This document shows, in pieces, positions 29,401-37,300 of a stretch of DNA of 64,000 nucleotides (within the stretch, counting starts at the first letter, position 1; every line of letters starts with the position of its first letter). The position numbers were made by a program, and so were the translations under genes. The stretch comes from Pardosa pseudoannulata. Lineage: Eukaryota; Arthropoda; Arachnida; Araneae; Lycosidae. The stretch lies in NCBI GenBank assembly GCA_032207245.1, contig CM063499.1:79646428-79710427 (forward strand), given 5' to 3'. The notes under the pieces were generated by a model. That model did no database searches, had not been told where the DNA came from, and saw only the letters and a program-made list of their open reading frames with translations.

Positions 29401-30671
29401 ATTAAACAATTCAATGCATTTTTTTTTTAATCGGTAGTTTAGCGGATCCATGACTTTCATGACTTTTACTTATTTTACTTGAAAAAATCAAGACTTTCCA
29501 TAACAAAATTAATCCGTCTAAATCCATTATTTTCCATGACTTTCCAGTTGCACATAAACCAAGTAAATACATTGAAAAGTGAATTTCAGTGGTCAAAACT
29601 CATCAAAATTGATATTGACTAGGACGATTAAAACCACTGGTTTAAACCCCATGGTTAAAACCAATACAACCCTGTTATTATGTAAAAAGGATACATTTCA
29701 TTAAAAAAAATACTGTGCAATTTAACAGAAAAGGAAAATATCATAAATTCAATAATACAAACCTATAAACTAAAGGCAAAGGCAAAAACATCAAAGCAGA
29801 TGTCATATCTAGGCCACAGTCTAGCATAATAGTAGTACCCTTGAATGTCAGAATATTGCATGGCTTATTCGGATGAGCACTCAAACAATACTAATAAAAT
29901 AAAATGACGAGAAAATTATAATAGCAAATCATTAATAGAGGTTATGAATGCAATGCACAGACCATGTAAAATATGGCTCACTTAATAAAAAAAAAACCAC
30001 TAAATTACAGTACATATAATACATATATATACATTATGTAACATATCAAAATTAATACACCCAAAATTCTCCTTTTTCCCCTGCTCATTTTTTAATACTT
30101 GCTTCCCAGCCATAAAATGTTCGATTTATAGGAGTGTTCACCGACTTAAATTCTTTTTACCAGTCTCCCAAAATATATCAAATTTATTTATCGATTCTTT
30201 GATTAACATTATTGAGTTAAATAAATTAAGTAAATAACAATAGTTTCGGTTAAATAAAATAATACATTTTCTTAAATTTGGGAACTAAAATGCTTAAAGC
30301 CAAATACAAATTCCTTTTTAACATATAGGTCTTGCTGGGATAGTGACTCAATAAAACTGGTTTATGGACAATAAAGCAATTACGATAAAATCAGCAAATT
30401 ATAAATTTAATAATTTTGACAGACTGTCGTTTTAGATAGTTTATATATACTTCAGTTGTCTTACGTAAGAGAAAATTACCTTACATCATACATGAGCTTA
30501 AGAATATTAAACTTGCAGGGTAATTGAAAGTACACTAATTTGTTTTTTAATTATCGATAAATTCTAAATTATTTAAAAATGTGTCATGTGTCGTAAAATG
30601 CATCTTGAAAGGAATTTTTTTTCCCAATAGATTCAAAAGGCACACAGTCAAAATGATCTTACCAACTTCAT
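158..30671 (-). CDS. INTS9: Integrator complex subunit 9 (INTS9), 5' two thirds, runs off left edge
   Basis: Coding exons in transcript order (minus strand): 30663-30671, 29763-29890, 24717-24780, 21005-21067, 19185-19324, 12937-13023, 10934-11054, 8947-9036, 8605-8761, 4289-4469, 2065-2168, 300-431, 158-213. All have GT/AG borders and compatible phases, giving 1332 nt or 444 codons. The product begins [15 protein letters not shown] and follows animal INTS9 throughout: [24 protein letters not shown] (about residues 99-105), [26 protein letters not shown] (about 293), [13 protein letters not shown] (about 394) and APYQPLAMK. The fold is a metallo-beta-lactamase domain with an inserted beta-CASP domain. 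The HxHxDH metal ligands are replaced (SNYQSMM), as known for INTS9, the inactive partner of the INTS11 endonuclease in nuclear snRNA 3'-end processing and promoter-proximal attenuation. The C-terminal INTS11-binding region is outside the window. Transcribed divergently from PDIA6. Confidence 0.96.
637..1925 (-). mobile_element. mariner transposon, nearly full length but dead
   Basis: 1289 bp bounded by TA on both sides (635-636 and 1926-1927). The terminal inverted repeats are about 27 bp, sharing TATTTCTGGCC at their inner end. It lies in the INTS9 intron between exons 11 and 12 and has the usual size of a mariner (about 1.3 kb). Confidence 0.92.
704..1752 (-). pseudogene. mariner transposase pseudogene
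   Basis: Begins [19 protein letters not shown] at 1752, a typical mariner N-terminal helix-turn-helix start. It continues through fragments such as [21 protein letters not shown] and [11 protein letters not shown], then the catalytic-region motifs HHDIASSHT and [12 protein letters not shown], and ends at EKQ. The frame shifts near an A-run after the first 50 or so codons and again further on, so no intact transposase can be made. In life it would cut and paste the element at TA sites. Confidence 0.9.
2334..2873. repeat. TIR element with CAGACATGCCAAC ends, copy 1
   Basis: Starts CAGACATGCCAACATTCAGG and ends in the inverse (GTTAGCATGTCTG). 540 bp, no coding content. Related copies lie at 21233-22595 and 47387-47850. 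Another copy of the right end (GGAGTAGTTGGCATGTCTG) lies at about 3135-3153, so this may be part of a larger or composite insertion. Superfamily not determined; a non-autonomous DNA transposon is likely. Confidence 0.7.
3484..4156. repeat. TTAA-bounded non-autonomous element (piggyBac-like MITE)
   Basis: Outer TTAA on both sides, with imperfect inverted ends TTAATCCTTAAATGCCC and TTAACCCTTAAATTCCT (reverse strand). Two internal copies of a GTGTTGC..TTTGGCAA motif lie near 3500 and 4003. The segment around 3895-4010 is repeated at 4580-4700, across exon 10. Confidence 0.5.
5229..6217 (+). repeat. CAGGGTTC-type transposon with 5-bp target duplication, copy 1
   Basis: Begins CAGGGTTCTCAC and ends GTGGGAACCCTG, flanked by CACTA on both sides (5224-5228, 6218-6222). 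Both ends carry clusters of AAGGAC/TTAAGG motifs. A (TA)n tract lies inside. No transposase remnant seen. Other copies: 14392-15431, 18253-19000, 37349-38472. Confidence 0.8.
5575..5615. repeat. (TA)n microsatellite
   Basis: About 20 TA units inside the CAGGGTTC-type element. Confidence 0.95.
7599..8552 (-). repeat. TTAA-flanked ~950 bp TIR element, copy 1
   Basis: TTAA at both ends (7599-7602, 8549-8552). Inverted termini read AAGGTATCCGTCTAC. The interior is AT-rich and nearly the reverse complement of the copy at 40128-41073. Small open frames inside are not conserved as protein. TTAA targets suggest mobilisation by a piggyBac-like transposase. Confidence 0.82.
9372..9549 (-). repeat. tRNA-derived SINE, copy 1
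   Basis: On the minus strand it opens with a tRNA-like head: A box near GCCGATTGGTTAGGG and B box GGTTCGAATCC. The shared body reads TAAGCTGTAGGTCCCGGTCT and ends AGTAGACCGTAGCACTCC. A perfect 14-bp direct repeat flanks it (9358-9371 and 9550-9563, AAAACAGATGTTGA), the mark of LINE-mediated insertion. Confidence 0.9.
10141..10618 (+). repeat. GG-terminated TIR element with 8-bp target duplication, copy 1
   Basis: The ends are long inverted repeats of about 40 bp built on ACTGAAGAAC.GGGT.CC.GCCAA.TTGG. Diverged 8-bp flanks (TTCAGTAT/TTCAATAC). Lies in the intron downstream of INTS9 exon 7. Related copies: 50955-51439, 54066-54547, 56365-57137. Confidence 0.75.
11212..11375 (-). repeat. tRNA-derived SINE, copy 2
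   Basis: Same family as 9372-9549, flanked by a perfect 12-bp direct repeat TTTGTAGCTATG (11200-11211, 11376-11387). It lies about 160 bp upstream of INTS9 exon 7. Confidence 0.9.
12366..12502. repeat. Three tandem ~46-bp units next to a TTAA-type terminus
   Basis: Units at 12366-12410, 12411-12455 and 12456-12502 share GTAT..GACA..TGAT..T..GGCC.AAA and an AAGCT end. A TTAACCCTTTGCC sequence at 12343, just before, looks like a piggyBac-type terminus. No matching right end was seen, so this is probably a broken element with sub-terminal repeats. Confidence 0.55.
13560..13640 (+). repeat. Isolated piggyBac-type terminus, GC-rich
   Basis: TTAACACGTTCGCTGCCACC followed by an imperfect hairpin around GACGCACTGGCGCGTC. 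TTAACACxTT-GCTGCC resembles piggyBac-family ends. I found no partner end, so it is probably half an element inside the Helitron-like unit. Confidence 0.4.
14007..14068 (-). repeat. tRNA-like segment (SINE head)
   Basis: On the minus strand CCGGG-TTCGAAC-CCCGG forms a perfect T-arm with an internal B box. An A-box-like stretch lies about 45 bases before it. The remaining cloverleaf is poor, so this is a SINE head or relic rather than a working tRNA gene. Confidence 0.45.
14392..15431 (+). repeat. CAGGGTTC-type transposon, copy 2, nested and left-truncated
   Basis: Near-identical to 5229-6217 over most of its length, including the GTGGGAACCCTG right end. The first ~60 bp are missing (it starts CAGGCCCAAAGTAAC). 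Inserted inside the piggyBac-like element 14329-16035. Confidence 0.8.
15578..15781 (+). pseudogene. piggyBac transposase N-terminal remnant
   Basis: Reads MD, a stop codon, then [15 protein letters not shown] and a run rich in Asp/Glu/Ser ([15 protein letters not shown] and on) ending at TAA. A short acidic N-terminal region after an M-D-x-x-R-x-L start is typical of piggyBac transposases. The third-codon stop and absence of the catalytic core make it non-functional. Confidence 0.6.
17182..17960 (+). pseudogene. hAT transposase C-terminal (dimerisation) remnant, interrupted
   Basis: Two coding pieces flank the [24 protein letters not shown] (17182 on) and [19 protein letters not shown] (about 17863 on). 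The WW motif and the (S)IERLFS..G.I..K..NRL block are the hAT C-terminal dimerisation signature. Only this end of the transposase remains. Confidence 0.75.
17247..17829 (-). mobile_element. 5'-truncated LINE tail with RNase H-like end
   Basis: Flanked by a perfect 13-bp direct repeat TTGATTTTACAAT (17234-17246, 17830-17842), proving retrotransposition. On the minus strand an open frame includes [17 protein letters not shown], then [19 protein letters not shown] and [20 protein letters not shown], ending at 17359. This CxxC..ETxxHILCxC pattern closes the RNase H/zinc-knuckle end of several arthropod non-LTR elements (Jockey/R1-like groups). More balanced base composition than its host suggests a fairly recent insertion. 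Confidence 0.85.
18253..19000 (+). repeat. CAGGGTTC-type transposon with 5-bp target duplication, copy 3
   Basis: CAGGGTTTTCACTC start and GTGGGAACCCTG end; TAGAA duplicated at 18248-18252 and 19001-19005. Internally deleted relative to copy 1. Confidence 0.8.
19511..21003. repeat. Tandem intronic duplication (units 19511-19792 and 19995-21003)
   Basis: A ~280-bp block beginning TTTATAGT.AAAATG.AAGAC and containing GGCTAGTATAAAAAATTCCT occurs twice between INTS9 exons 5 and 4. The second unit is expanded by a 716-bp transposon (20081-20796) that the first lacks. It ends against exon 4. Confidence 0.85.
20081..20796. repeat. CAGGCTTGCAA-terminated transposon, 6-bp target duplication
   Basis: Inverted ends CAGGCTTGCAA, flanked by TATGTA on each side (20075-20080, 20797-20802). 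The undisturbed tandem copy at about 19590-19610 shows the empty site, fixing the target duplication at exactly six bases. The interior repeats GTGACTAAA-like motifs near both ends. No transposase remnant. Confidence 0.88.
21233..22595. repeat. CAGACATGCCAAC element, copy 2, split by a hAT insertion
   Basis: Left part 21233-21644 and right part 22451-22595 align to copy 1 (2334-2873). The middle is a hAT MITE (21645-22450). The right terminus has decayed. Confidence 0.72.
21645..22450 (-). repeat. T-rich hAT MITE (CAGGGTTAG family), nested copy
   Basis: Reverse-orientation relative of 25905-27315. Decayed CAGGGTTAG ends, sub-terminal GATTTAAATC palindromes at both sides, and flanks GGAAAAAG/GAAAAGTG where the uninterrupted relatives read TGTGAAAAGAG. 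Confidence 0.75.
22919..24208. repeat. TTAA-bounded AT-rich element (piggyBac-like, tentative)
   Basis: Left TTAACCCTCTGACTGTTG and right, on the reverse strand, TTAACTGCTTTGCGCC. 1290 bp with no recognisable transposase. A weak tRNA-like stretch lies at 23095-23155. The ends match only partly, so boundaries are tentative. Confidence 0.4.
25116..25882 (+). repeat. CATGACTTTCC hAT-like MITE, copy 1
   Basis: Starts CAGGGTATCTGC and ends GGAAACCATG. Both ends carry repeated CCATGACTTTTCATGACTTT motifs in inverted orientation, and TATATA flanks both sides. Near-identical copy at 28781-29563. Confidence 0.75.
25905..27315 (+). repeat. T-rich hAT MITE (CAGGGTTAG family), longest copy
   Basis: Begins CAGGGTTAGCACGATTTAAA and ends TTCTAACCCTG. 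The 8-bp flanks CAGTAAGT/CAGTAAAT (25897-25904, 27316-27323) match at 7 of 8. GATTTAAATCA palindromes occur at both ends. The centre is expanded by poly-T (26436-26890). Confidence 0.82.
26436..26890. repeat. Poly-T low-complexity block
   Basis: About 450 bp that is mostly T in runs broken by single A, G or C. It lies within the hAT MITE and has no coding content. Such a run may also be an assembly or read-error hotspot. Confidence 0.9.
27415..27592 (-). repeat. tRNA-derived SINE, copy 3 (nested in hAT)
   Basis: Same body as the other copies. Flanked by a perfect 14-bp repeat CCAAAACTGGTCAG (27401-27414, 27593-27606) made from hAT sequence, so it inserted after the hAT element. Confidence 0.92.
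27840..28680 (+). pseudogene. hAT transposase C-terminal remnant, copy 2
   Basis: [19 protein letters not shown] near 27852 and [20 protein letters not shown] near 28569, the same two motifs as at 17182-17960. They are separated here by about 0.6 kb of unrelated sequence, so an insertion disrupts the frame. Confidence 0.65.
28781..29563 (+). repeat. CATGACTTTCC hAT-like MITE, copy 2 (nested)
   Basis: CAGGGTATCTGCCAAAAT start, closely matching 25116-25882. It sits inside hAT copy 27352-29674; the equivalent place in the sister copy (about 17985-18060) lacks it. Confidence 0.8.
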
Positions 30672-30692
30672 TTTTATGATAATCGCAAGTTT
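30663..30692 (-). CDS. INTS9: INTS9 start-codon exon (three codons, MKL)
   Basis: ATG AAG TTG at 30671-30663 is followed directly by a GTAAGA donor. The next exon (29890) opens with TATTGTTTGAG, so the junction reads MKL-YCLS, the known INTS9 start. A TTATTACAG acceptor ends at 30693, so this exon may be only about 30 bp and internal to the mRNA, with a separate untranslated first exon upstream. A CCG/GTAATC donor near 30868 is one possibility. Start chosen by match to the conserved N-terminus. Confidence 0.85.
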
Positions 30693-31390
30693 CTGTAATA
30701 AGTTTATAAAAAAAAGATGACCGTGATTTCTTTATAGTAACACAAAAAACCTGGAAGCAAAAACAAAAGGATTGAAAACGTTATATTTTTAAAATTGTTT
30801 TTCTACCACCTAACTGTGGATTCAACATGAAAGTAAACACCAAAACACGCATGGTGGCTTTTGATTACCGGTTACTGAATCCGTAACGGTATTAAAAAAA
30901 AAATGGGGGAAAAAAAGAAAATAAAGGAAGGGGGAAAACACACAGTTACAGGCTAAATAATCATTTCTTTTTATTAAAAAAATTTTAGTTCAAAGGCAAA
31001 ATAAAATCTATCTGTATAAATATATTCTTTAATTTTTAATTACAGTCGTGCGTGAACAAATGAATAACATTAATTTTTCATTTGTGTTTGATTTAGAAAA
31101 TGGACATTCTCCATCCACAAATGAAAACCTATTACTTCCTCAAACTATGCAAAATATCAGTAACCAGACGAATCATCAAATTTGAAACTCTCTGCTCTGT
31201 GATGTGTATGAAGATATTTCTGACACTTGGACCAATCATGTATGCCCACGATCTACCAGCGGAAACTTAACGAACAGCTGCCGGGTGAATCGGTATTGTC
31301 GCGCTATGTGGTAGAGGCAGCGTTTAAAGAGCCGGTTCATTTGTTTTCTGTCAGAAAATTTGTTTGTGGCGGTTATTTAATTATTCATCA
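30672..31390. promoter_or_regulatory. Shared divergent promoter region of INTS9 and PDIA6
   Basis: Only 719 bp separate the two start codons, which point away from each other, so the minimal promoters and 5' leaders of both genes must lie here. The right part (about 31230-31380) is visibly richer in G+C than the surroundings and includes a CCAAT box inside an ERSE (31232-31250). I see no convincing TATA box. No transposon copy recognised elsewhere in the window is inserted here, in contrast to the flanking introns. Confidence 0.7.
31232..31250 (+). promoter_or_regulatory. Endoplasmic reticulum stress response element (ERSE)
   Basis: CCAAT (31232-31236), nine bases, then CCACG (31246-31250). 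This matches the ERSE consensus CCAAT-N9-CCACG bound by NF-Y plus ATF6/XBP1 in the unfolded protein response. It lies 140 bp upstream of the PDIA6 ATG, a typical distance for ER chaperone genes. PDIA6 is a known UPR target in animals, so the site is functionally plausible; regulation here is inferred. Confidence 0.8.
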
Positions 31391-34300
31391 TGTATTTCTC
31401 AGGTAATGATATAACTTTTATGGTGTTTTGCCTGTCTACTAATGGTCTTTATCTTGGTTTTATTTTGTTTAGTGCAAAGCTTTTCATTAGGGATGTAAAA
31501 ATTAGGTATGAAAATCACCTATCGATGCAAAATTGGTAATGTTTTTCAAATTGTTCTTTCAGCGTTTGTGGCGTGTACTGTTTTGCTTTCCACTGCTTCT
31601 GCATTTTATGACACAAATAGAGATATTGTTGAATTAACTCCATCCACTTTCGAGTCAAGAGTTATGGACAGTGATGATATATGGATAATTGAATTCTATG
31701 CACCATGGTAATATATTTCTCCTTTACCATTAGAAATTTTTATAATATGACTCTTTCGTCGTAAACGTTTTAATTACATAAAATAGCTCTATTGATTTTT
31801 TTTTTAAATCTGTACAGTTGAGCACGATTATGAAATTCTGTAATTTTATGTAATGTTTGAATCTAGACAGTTTTTTTTTCTCTCCATTGTGATTCAGCCA
31901 AATCTTTAAATCATCTTTGGCAAAGAAAGCAGCGACTAAGAAATATTGAATATTTTCTTTTCACATGTTTTACTACCTCTTTGTTAATCTATTAATGCCA
32001 AAGAATTTCTACCAAATGTTTATGAATCTTAAATCGAAATTAATAAGAACTGCCCATAATAAAACACACGCAGATTTAAACATCTAACCTGTTCTAATTA
32101 GTGATCAGCTGTCATTTTAAACATCATAGGATACTGTTTATTTAAAAAAAAAAGAAAAAAAAAAGCTCTGCTATAAAAAATTTGATTAATTTATTATCAT
32201 TTGTAAACGTAGTACAGTGAATTTTATATTAGATAAAGCTATTTATCACAACTTCACTCCGTATACATATTGAAAAAGTGCACTTATATGTTAAGCTGAG
32301 AAAATCATAAAATGCCAGTCTTGTTGAAAAATTAAATAAAAATAAATTATTGAAAATTTAATCTAATAAGATTACAATTTATCTACACTAAAAAAAGAAT
32401 TTAAAAATTTTAAAAATATATATTTTTTATAAATTCCTGTAACTATTTAACATAACCTTTCTTTAACCCATTAATGCTTAACCTCATTTAAAAGGTATTC
32501 TAAGTGTTAATGAGTTAAGAAAACTAGATTTACTTGATTTTTATTAACTTTTTTATAGAAGTGTAAACACCCAATAGGTATTTGTAAACTACTTTTTGGT
32601 ATTTGAGTCAAACAGTATTTTGGGTTACCTTAATTTTATTTCTGTATAATTTATCATATTGGAGATTATATATAATTTGTCAACATGAAAAAGTTTATAA
32701 AAAAACTCTTCAAATTTGACTTTTAAAGTACATTTTTACAATAATTTTATAGAAGTTTTTATTTTACACCTAAATATTTTCTTTTGCACATACAAGTTAT
32801 ATTAATAAATTTGTTTTGTAGGTGTGGACATTGTCAAGCACTAGTCTCAGAGTATACTAAAATGGCTTCAGCATTGAAGGTATAACACTTATTATTCTGG
32901 GGTGTTTTTGGTATGATGTAATCTTTTATTTCAGTTACCTAAGATGTTTAATCTAATTTCAATTGTCATGCTTCAGGTTGTGGAATGAAATTGAAGTTTT
33001 CTTTTATTTTAATGATTTTGTAATGTGGTATGTATTCCTGATTTCAAGATTATTTTCATTTTATGAAATAGCCTGTTATTCAATTTTAATTTTTTAAACT
33101 GTTTAGATTTATAGGAAATATCAATTAAAATACTCCCAAAATATGTTAACAAATTATTTAAAAGCTTTGATTTGTTTATTCTAATAGTACTAGTTAAGTT
33201 TCTCATTCTTTCATCATCAGCATTGGCACGACAGCCCTTTGTGGGCCTGGGCCTTCCTTAGAAGCTTTTCCCAATCTGCCCTTCTCCCAGCAATTGATCT
33301 CCAGTTCTTTACCTTTAGGATGGTAAAATCTTCCTCCACACAGTCTTTCCACCATTTCTTAGGCCTTCCTTTTGGTCTTTTATTGGAAGGGAGTGCATTA
33401 AAAACCCTCAAAGTTGTTCGTTCTGGACTCATTCTCATTACATGTCCTGCCCATCTCATTCTATTCAGCTTTATAGATTTGATAACATCATCACTGTGAA
33501 AGATCTTATATAATTCAAAATTATATCTTTTTCTCCAGTTATTTTCAAAGACAGCACCAAAGATGGTTCGCAGGATCTTCCTTTCGAAGGTTGCCAACAT
33601 CTTCTCTTTTCTTGTTAGGGTCCAAGTCTCCGAGGCATAAGTCAAAACTGACTTGATCAATACCTTATACAGTAATATCTTTGTGTTTCTTTTTATCAAG
33701 TAGGATTTCAGTAGTGATCTTAAACCAAAAAAACAGCAACATTCATTCTTTATTCCTCACAAATATGAAAACATAACTGTGTTACTCTAACATAGTAAAG
33801 AAAATTGGTTTTGAAGAAATATATAATGCTGTTTAAGTTTCAACTGCATGACAGGATTATATGAATTTATCCTTTATAATTCTCTAATTTCTTTGTTCAT
33901 GTATTTACTGATTACTTTGGAGTTTGTACTAAACTCTATAAATGTTTTATTTTATTGAAGGTTAACAAATTTTATAGTTCTTTTTTTAGTATAATTTAAA
34001 TTGCAGAATTATTTAAAGGAGTTTTTGTACAGCATTATATAAAGAGTAAATTATGCCATTGATATGTTTAGGTATATAATTGTAGAAAAATATCAACCAT
34101 CATGCACTAGTGTTGTATCTGTATTAACTATAAGGTGTTTTGTGTCTGCCCTGTGAACTTGTAGCAAACTATCACTGCTAGAAAGCATAAATACATTTTC
34201 ATAATTAAAACAAATTTTTGATTGATAAAGGCTATAAAAAATTCAATTGATAGAAGGCTAACCGAAATTTAAAAAATATTTTATATACAGAAAAAAATCT

Positions 34301-37300
34301 TGTTAATGATTATATTTAAAGCATACTAAGCATAGCTTTAATTCAGACACTTTTCATCTGTCATAAATTAAAACTTCCTAAGTTAATGGTACTTTAATAT
34401 AAATGTTGTTAATATTTTAAAAATGTTTGATTTAGTATTTAATAAAATATTTAGATAAGATTAGATAACTGTAAGTGTGCATTGTTCCTTTCTGATTTTG
34501 TTAAAATTAACGTTGGTAAAAACTTCAAGAAAATATATAGTAAATTTTTGGTGTTTAAAATTGTGTATTTATTCTTGACTATTTTAATAATAAAATACTT
34601 TTTATAATTTTCAGGGTTTAATCAAAGTTGGCGCTGTTAATGCTGATGAGCATAAGTCTTTAGGCCAAAAATATGAAATTAGGGGATTTCCAACAATTAA
34701 AATATTTGGATCAAATAAAAACAGGCCTAGAGAGTACTCTGGACCTAGAACTGCTCAAGGTATGGTAGATGAAATGTTTAAAGAATTGAAGAATAAAGTG
34801 GATGCAAAATTAGGAGGCAAAAAGAGTGGTGGTGAAGGTGGTAGTCGATCACGAAAACAGGTAATTAGTTTTTAATTTTTATGTTCTTGGGAATTTTTTT
34901 TTTTTTTGGGGGGGGGGGCTTTATTTCTATCATGAATCGGTGAGCCAACTCATTAAAAAAGAGAGAGAGGAAAAGGGGACAAAAAGTCAAAATCAACCTC
35001 GTCTTTTGTAGAATTATTAGTCCTGTTAATGGCTGAATGGATAAGGTGCCACTTTTCTAGATCAGAGTCTGGGTTTAAACCTTACTCTCACCATCCAGAA
35101 TTTGATTTTAAGCAGTAAGTCAGCCTAATTAGTCGTCTTATAGCAAAACCTTGATTATAGCACTCTCAGCCATCTATAGTGTTATCAAAAATAAAATTCT
35201 GATCACTGAAAATGAAATAATTTTCATTGAACATAGTCCATGTACCCATGCTGACACAGTACAAGTGGTAAGATCCTTTAGTTCCATGCACCGAACGATG
35301 GCCGATTGGTTAAGGTGCTGGCCTTTGGTACCAGAGTTCGTGGGTTCGAATCCCCCTGTGGCATGGATGTTCATAGCCATTCAGAATTGGCTATAAGCTG
35401 TAGGTCCTTGTCTCATTAGCTCTCGTGTTGCAAAAAAGTAGACCGTATCACTCCAAACCAAATCTTTAGTTCCATGCTATGCAGATTAAATAAGTAAAAT
35501 GCTGCATCTTTTTAGCTGAAGTTCAGGGGTTCAATCCTTTCTGAAGCTGTGAATGCTTGCAGTTGTTCAGAATTAATTTTTAAGATGTAATCTCTGATCA
35601 AATTATCACTCATGTTCCTAAAGATTCATCATAATAGTGGTCATGGAAAAATAAGTGATATGCTTCCAAAAATATTTTCAAATTGTACAAAAACAATTTA
35701 CACAGATAGATGCATTTGTTTAATCATATATTCTAGGACTTCTGTTGCTACATCTATGTGTATTAAATGTCTATTTTCTTTTAACTGAGTTTAATCATTT
35801 AATGTTGTACATAGTAAGAGAAGAGTCAAATTGAGGGATTCAGCCCAAACAAGACTGTCTACCTGTTTGTTTCCAATAATAATAATAATAATAATAGTAA
35901 TCTATAGCTTAGTATTCACAGTACTATTATACTTTCTTTTTGCTATTTTTTTTAATATGGTTAAACTTAATTTGGTACAAATGTACTAGGGCATTTACAA
36001 CGTAATGGTAGTCTGTAAATTCTCCTTTTTTTTCACAATTGCTTACAAAACTACCAGTAATTTTATCAGTTAGCAGATATAGCTACTATCTGCTATCTTG
36101 TCATCAAAGCTTTTGTCATACCAACTCATTTTTCTTAGTCTGATGCATTACCATTAATAGTTACTCCAGTACTAGAGGGCTTGGCCCAGGGAGTACTGTT
36201 GTGAAATCTTCCTGTGAGTCATCAAAGCTTAAATGCTAAAAATGTTAAATTCACGGATATTTTATGGATATCCCTGGCTGCAGAAATGTGTTTTGTTTCT
36301 CTCCCTAAACTTTCTACTCTTTAGTTTTGTGTCAGGAACTCATGAATCCACCTCCCTATCCCCTCTTTCCTTTTTTGTTTTATTTTTCTGTTCATTATTT
36401 TCTGCTTATTGTTAGAAATCTCTGAAATAGAGGGCTTGGCACAGGAAATCCAGACCTACCATCCTGAAGGTTACCAAAGTTGTCACAATACTTCCCAACA
36501 ACCAGAATAAGCTCTATATCTGATATTTATGATCTTATTTTCCTCCAGATTATTGACAAGGATGTAGCCTTTTTTTTTTTTTTTTTTCAAAGGTAAAATA
36601 GAGATGATACAAAAGGGAGTTACAAGTCATATCTGCTGATCACTTTTTCATATATTAACCAAATCTGTTTAGGTTATCTAGGTGTAGAATCATCTACTTG
36701 TTTAACCTAGCTTAATAGAAATCCCATCCTTGGTTATTCAACCAGCTCTCAGCAGTTGTTCTCACATCATTGCCTGTAGAAAAGTATTCCAAATATGTGT
36801 GCTTTTCAGTATCTAAAAAGAGAAATATTCCCTGGATATTTAATCTAGGTTGTATAGAGATACGAGTATATCTCTACTTAACTTTAAGACTTAACTTTCT
36901 GCAAAAGTTGTTTTATTGGATTTTCTAAGTCAAAAATTTCTGCTTTTAAGATTTGAATTAAAATTCTACATTAAACTATGACCTTGAAAAAAATTTTTTT
37001 AACTAGTCAGGGTGTTTCTTCCAATGTTTTAACTATTGCTCATATTCTCTTTATCTTTGCAGGGAGATTCAAAGGATGTCATAGAGTTGACAGATTCCAA
37101 CTTTAAGGAGACTGTGTTGGACAGTACTGATATGTGGTTAGTTGAATTCTATGCTCCATGGTGTGGTCACTGTCAGAAACTAGCTCCTGAATGGGCAGAA
37201 GCAGCAACAGAATTAAAAGGAAAAGTAAAACTCGGAGCACTTGATGCTACAGTCCATACTTTAATGTCAAATAAGTATAATGTGAGTATCAAATATTATA

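Larger units (their letters stand above)
27352..29674 (+). mobile_element. hAT transposon, CAGGGTTGTA family, copy 2
   Basis: CAGGGTTGTGATTTTGACC to AACCAATACAACCCTG, with a perfect 8-bp target duplication TTATTATG (27344-27351, 29675-29682). It contains a SINE (27415-27592), transposase C-terminal pieces and a CATGACTTTCC MITE (28781-29563). Confidence 0.9.

Noticed and set aside
35290..35360. Possible functional tRNA gene
   Set aside because: A and B boxes and a T-arm are present, but the acceptor stem does not pair, and the segment is the head of a dispersed SINE with target duplications.
36160..36480. Repeated AGAGGGCTTGGC..CAGG phrases in PDIA6 intron 4
   Set aside because: Two short similar phrases 250 bp apart without definable ends; too little to call an element.
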